Position numbers and translations under genes: made by a program. A stretch of DNA of 64,000 bases from contig NZ_AP018920.1 of NCBI RefSeq assembly GCF_003945385.1, forward strand, positions 4,836,001 to 4,900,000, given 5' to 3'. Shown one piece after another: positions 61,451 through 64,000 of the stretch; the stretch's first letter is position 1, and every line of letters starts with the position of its first letter. The notes beneath the pieces are model-generated. The model made no database searches and was not told where the DNA came from. It saw only the letters and a list, made by a program, of their open reading frames with translations. Origin of the DNA: Pseudonocardia autotrophica. GTDB taxonomy: Bacteria; Actinomycetota; Actinomycetes; Mycobacteriales; Pseudonocardiaceae.

Positions 61451-61893
61451 AGCTTCTCGAGCGCCGGCGGGAGATTGCGTTCGATCTCGTCCCCGAGCCG
61501 CTCGAACTCACGGCGCAGAAACGGCGCGGCCAGCTTGAGCAGCCCCTTCAAGCGCAGGTCCGCCCGGTAGGTCACGACGCTGCCGCCGTCCTGGGCGGGC
61601 TCGACGGGCTCCGCGACGACGTCCACGGTGGCGGTGACCGTGCTGTTCTCCCCGACGAACTCCAGCCGCGAGTCGCTGCGCCCGATCAGGGTGTAGGCCA
61701 GCTCGGTCTCCCGGCCGTTGTAGACCGCGACCGCGTGCCAGGTGGAGCCGACGCAGATCGGCCCCCCGGCGTCGGACCGGGTGCACGACTTCGTCCCGGG
61801 GTTCCAGTCCTCGCTGTGCCCGAGATCGGCCAGGTAGCCGAGCACGGCACCGGCAGGGGTGGACACCGTCATCACCCGCTGGAAGCCGACCAC
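61447..61893 (-). CDS. SRPBCC-family protein
   Basis: A 148-residue helix-grip protein: VSTPAGAVLGYLADLGHSED, then WNPGTKSCTR, and a C-terminal helix LAAPFLRREFERLGDEIERN. This resembles the polyketide cyclase/dehydrase group of lipid-binding proteins. It starts at GTG 61893. Its stop overlaps the IclR stop by four bases (convergent). Confidence 0.8.
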   Translation of the reverse strand: MVGFQRVMTVSTPAGAVLGYLADLGHSEDWNPGTKSCTRSDAGGPICVGSTWHAVAVYNGRETELAYTLIGRSDSRLEFVGENSTVTATVDVVAEPVEPAQDGGSVVTYRADLRLKGLLKLAAPFLRREFERLGDEIERNLPPALEKL

Positions 61894-62097
61894 GTCGCTC
61901 CTCTCACCCCGACTCGGACGGCGAAGATGGTCTCACGTCGCGGAACCTTGATCGAGAGCGCGGCCGGGTACCGGTGCGGCGATCGCGGCCGTGATCCGGT
62001 TCCGGCGTTCCGCCGCGCGGACAGCGCCGTCCGGCGCAGACTGCGGAACCCCAGCGGGACGTACCGAACGCCCGCGCCGCACCCGGGAGGCCGACCG

Positions 62098-62403
62098 GTG
62101 GCACCGAGGAACACGTCCGCGACGACCGGAACGGTGCAGGTCGAGCCGGACCTGCTCGTCAGCTCGGCGGAGCGGCTGACCCTGCTCGCCGACGCACTGG
62201 GCTCCGCAGCCGCATCGGTGCCCGCGCTGCCGCCGGAGCCCGGATTCGGTTCGGGCACAGCGGCCGCCGACCTGGAGGCGGACCTGATCGACGCCGTCCG
62301 CGGGCACGCAGAGCGGGCCCGGCACACCGCGGGTGCGGTGCGCGCCGCCGCCGCGAGCTGGCTCGAGGCCGACGCGACCGCCGCCGCGTCGTTCGCCGGC
62401 TGA
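62098..62403 (+). CDS. EspC-like type VII secretion-associated small protein
   Basis: A 101-residue mostly helical protein from GTG 62098 with GGGAGG upstream. VQVEPDLLVSSAERLTLLAD and the C-terminal helix with RHTAGAVRAAAASWLEADAT form the hairpin pattern of EspC/WXG-like substrates. The YxxxD/E export signal is not evident. It lies four bases before the DUF1023 hydrolase gene, a usual partner, so both may be type VII-linked. The call rests on fold pattern and context. Confidence 0.6.
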   Translation: MAPRNTSATTGTVQVEPDLLVSSAERLTLLADALGSAAASVPALPPEPGFGSGTAAADLEADLIDAVRGHAERARHTAGAVRAAAASWLEADATAAASFAG

Positions 62404-62407
62404 TCCG

Positions 62408-64000
62408 GTGCCGTCACTGAGCGAGCTGCTCGCCGCCGATCCGGGAGCCTGGCTGCGCCGAGCCGGTGCCTGGGACGCGCTGTCGCGCGATCTCGCGGCC
62501 CGCGCCGACGATCTCGACCGCACCGGGCACGCGGCGCTGCCCGGGCGCTGGACCGGCGCCGACGCCGATCGTGCGCGCGAGCAGCAGGACGCGCTGCGCG
62601 CCCGGCTGACGACCGACGGCGCGGTCGCGACCCGCGCCGGGGAGGTGCTGGGCCGGCACGCCGGGGAGGTGCTCGCGGCACAGCGCCGGATCGTGCAGGC
62701 CGCGCTCGCGGTGCATCCGCTGCTCGACGTCGATCTGGCCTCCGGCACCGTCTCGGTCCCGGCCGTGACACGGGGCATCGCCACCGTGTTCGCGGTCGGC
62801 GGACCCGCGGTCGTCCGCCTGCTCGCGGTGGAGAACCTGCGGTTCGGCAACGCCGTACGGTCGGCGCTCGCCGAGGCCGCCCGCTCGGACGCCGCGACCA
62901 CCGCAGCGCTGCACGCACTGCGCCCGGCGGCGCCCGGCGGGGTCCCGGCGGTGGCGCCGGCCGGCGCGGCCGCCGCCCGTACCTGGTGGGCCGGCCTGCC
63001 GGAGGGCGAGCGCGACCGGCTGACCCGCACCCGGCCGGATCTCGTCGGGGGCACCGACGGGATCCCCGCGGCGGCCCGCGACCGGGCCAACCGGATCCGG
63101 CTGGACGCCGAGCGCAGCAGGCTGCGGGCACACGCCGACCGGCTGCGGATGGCCGGCGACGACGACGGCGCCGAGCGCGCGGAGGCCGGCCTCGCCGGAC
63201 TGGACGCGGTGTCCCGCAGGCTCGACGCGGGCGACGCGACGCTCATGGGGCTCGACCGCGGCTCCGGGAACGGGCGGGTGGCGCTGGCCGTCGGCGATCC
63301 GGAGCGGGCCGCACACGTCGTCACGCACGTCCCGGGGACGGGTACCGGCTGGACCTCCGCGAAGGAGGACCTGCGCCGGGTGGACGCGACCCGCGACGCC
63401 GCCCGCGACGCGGCGGGCGACGGCGAGGTGGCCGCGGTGCTGTGGACCGGCTACGACGCCCCCGCCGACCTCGCGGGCGCCACCGACGGCCGGGAGGCGG
63501 ACCGCGCCGCCGCGGACCTGCGCCGCTTCCAGGACGGGCTGCGCACCGGTCACGACGGACCGGTGCACCTGACCGCGGTCGGGCACTCGTACGGTTCGCT
63601 GGTGCTCGGCCGGGCGGCGGGGCCCGGTATCGCCGCCGACGACGTGGTGTTCGTCGGCAGCCCCGGCGTCGGGGTGCCGCACGCGTCCGAGCTCGGGGTG
63701 CCTACCGACCGGGTCTGGGCGACGACCGCACGCAACGACCCGATCCAGCACGCTCCGGGCACCGAGGTGTTCAGCACCTCGCGTGGGCAGGCACCGACCG
63801 GCCTGGTGCACGGGGCGAATCCGGCCGGTGCCGGATTCGGCGGCACCGTGTTCGACTCGGCGCCGGGACCGCTGGGTCGCGACCGGTTCGACGACCCCGC
63901 GACACCGACCGACGAGTCGGAATGGATGTCCGCGCACAGCGCCTACTGGGATCCGGGGACACCCGGACTCCACACCATCGGGCGGATCGTCGCGGGCACT
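62408..64000 (+). CDS. DUF1023 alpha/beta hydrolase with N-terminal helical domain, 3' end beyond the window
   Basis: 531 codons are visible without a stop. Residues 1-200 form a WXG100-like helical domain (LPGRWTGADADRAREQQDAL includes the W-x-G turn). The second half is the DUF1023 hydrolase: VLWTGYDAPADLA, the nucleophile motif VGHSYGSLVLGRA, VFVGSPGVGVPHAS, Asp in TTARNDPIQH and His in MSAHSAYWDPGTP. The active site seems complete. Start at GTG 62408. Such proteins accompany type VII secretion genes in actinobacteria; the substrate is unknown. Confidence 0.85.
   Translation, partial: MPSLSELLAADPGAWLRRAGAWDALSRDLAARADDLDRTGHAALPGRWTGADADRAREQQDALRARLTTDGAVATRAGEVLGRHAGEVLAAQRRIVQAALAVHPLLDVDLASGTVSVPAVTRGIATVFAVGGPAVVRLLAVENLRFGNAVRSALAEAARSDAATTAALHALRPAAPGGVPAVAPAGAAAARTWWAGLPEGERDRLTRTRPDLVGGTDGIPAAARDRANRIRLDAERSRLRAHADRLRMAGDDDGAERAEAGLAGLDAVSRRLDAGDATLMGLDRGSGNGRVALAVGDPERAAHVVTHVPGTGTGWTSAKEDLRRVDATRDAARDAAGDGEVAAVLWTGYDAPADLAGATDGREADRAAADLRRFQDGLRTGHDGPVHLTAVGHSYGSLVLGRAAGPGIAADDVVFVGSPGVGVPHASELGVPTDRVWATTARNDPIQHAPGTEVFSTSRGQAPTGLVHGANPAGAGFGGTVFDSAPGPLGRDRFDDPATPTDESEWMSAHSAYWDPGTPGLHTIGRIVAGT

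Overview
The window comes from a very GC-rich actinobacterium, most likely a Pseudonocardia-like member of the Pseudonocardiaceae. This rests on a 13E12-type DUF222/HNH gene, a mycothiol-type DinB-fold enzyme, CbtA/CbtB, type VII secretion-style proteins at the right edge, frequent GTG starts and stop/start overlaps, and LexA-type SOS boxes of the actinobacterial form. The genus is inferred; no rRNA or marker gene is present.

Left part (1-9.3 kb). A hydantoinase/oxoprolinase A gene runs off the left edge and faces a GntR regulator, with a perfect inverted repeat between them. A class I aminotransferase follows. Next is a decayed zone: an FAD monooxygenase that has lost its first beta strand at a junction with the tail of an AraC regulator, and an amidase lacking its N-terminal third. 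A DUF222/HNH gene follows, with a perfect SOS box lying over its start codon and repeat-rich non-coding DNA on both sides.

9.3-18.9 kb. A compact five-gene peptide/nickel-type ABC importer ends beside a TetR gene. The two TetR boxes lie upstream of a short-chain dehydrogenase gene that a 922-bp IS5-family element has split just after its start codon. A histidine phosphatase-like gene lacking both catalytic histidines diverges from cbtB-cbtA. A CAT-anticodon tRNA follows.

18.9-32 kb. This holds a BCCT osmolyte transporter, a luciferase-like oxidoreductase, a nuclease-helicase fusion (PD-(D/E)XK plus DUF2075), several small DUF genes and a core methionine synthase-like protein. A catabolic-looking group follows (HpaB-like flavin monooxygenase, alpha/beta hydrolase, cytochrome P450), then an aldonolactone oxidase overlapping a D-threonine aldolase-like gene. 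An 800-bp non-coding block of two minisatellites with large palindromes closes this part.

33-53 kb. This holds an operon-like set (Tm-1-like ATP-binding protein, PEP hydrolase-family TIM barrel, membrane protein, SRPBCC protein), a DoxX protein with a histone-like tail, a ROK kinase overlapping a PhoD-like phosphatase, icmF, a DHA2 transporter, a Ser/Thr kinase with its upstream partner, a YtrA-regulated ABC exporter and a DUF2975/XRE pair.

53-64 kb. This holds a TAP-like hydrolase, an MFS exporter divergent from a LysR gene that is translationally coupled to a metal-receptor protein, and a choline-to-betaine module (GMC dehydrogenase, aldehyde dehydrogenase, IclR regulator). An SRPBCC protein and the start of a type VII secretion-style pair (EspC-like protein and DUF1023 hydrolase) reach the right edge.
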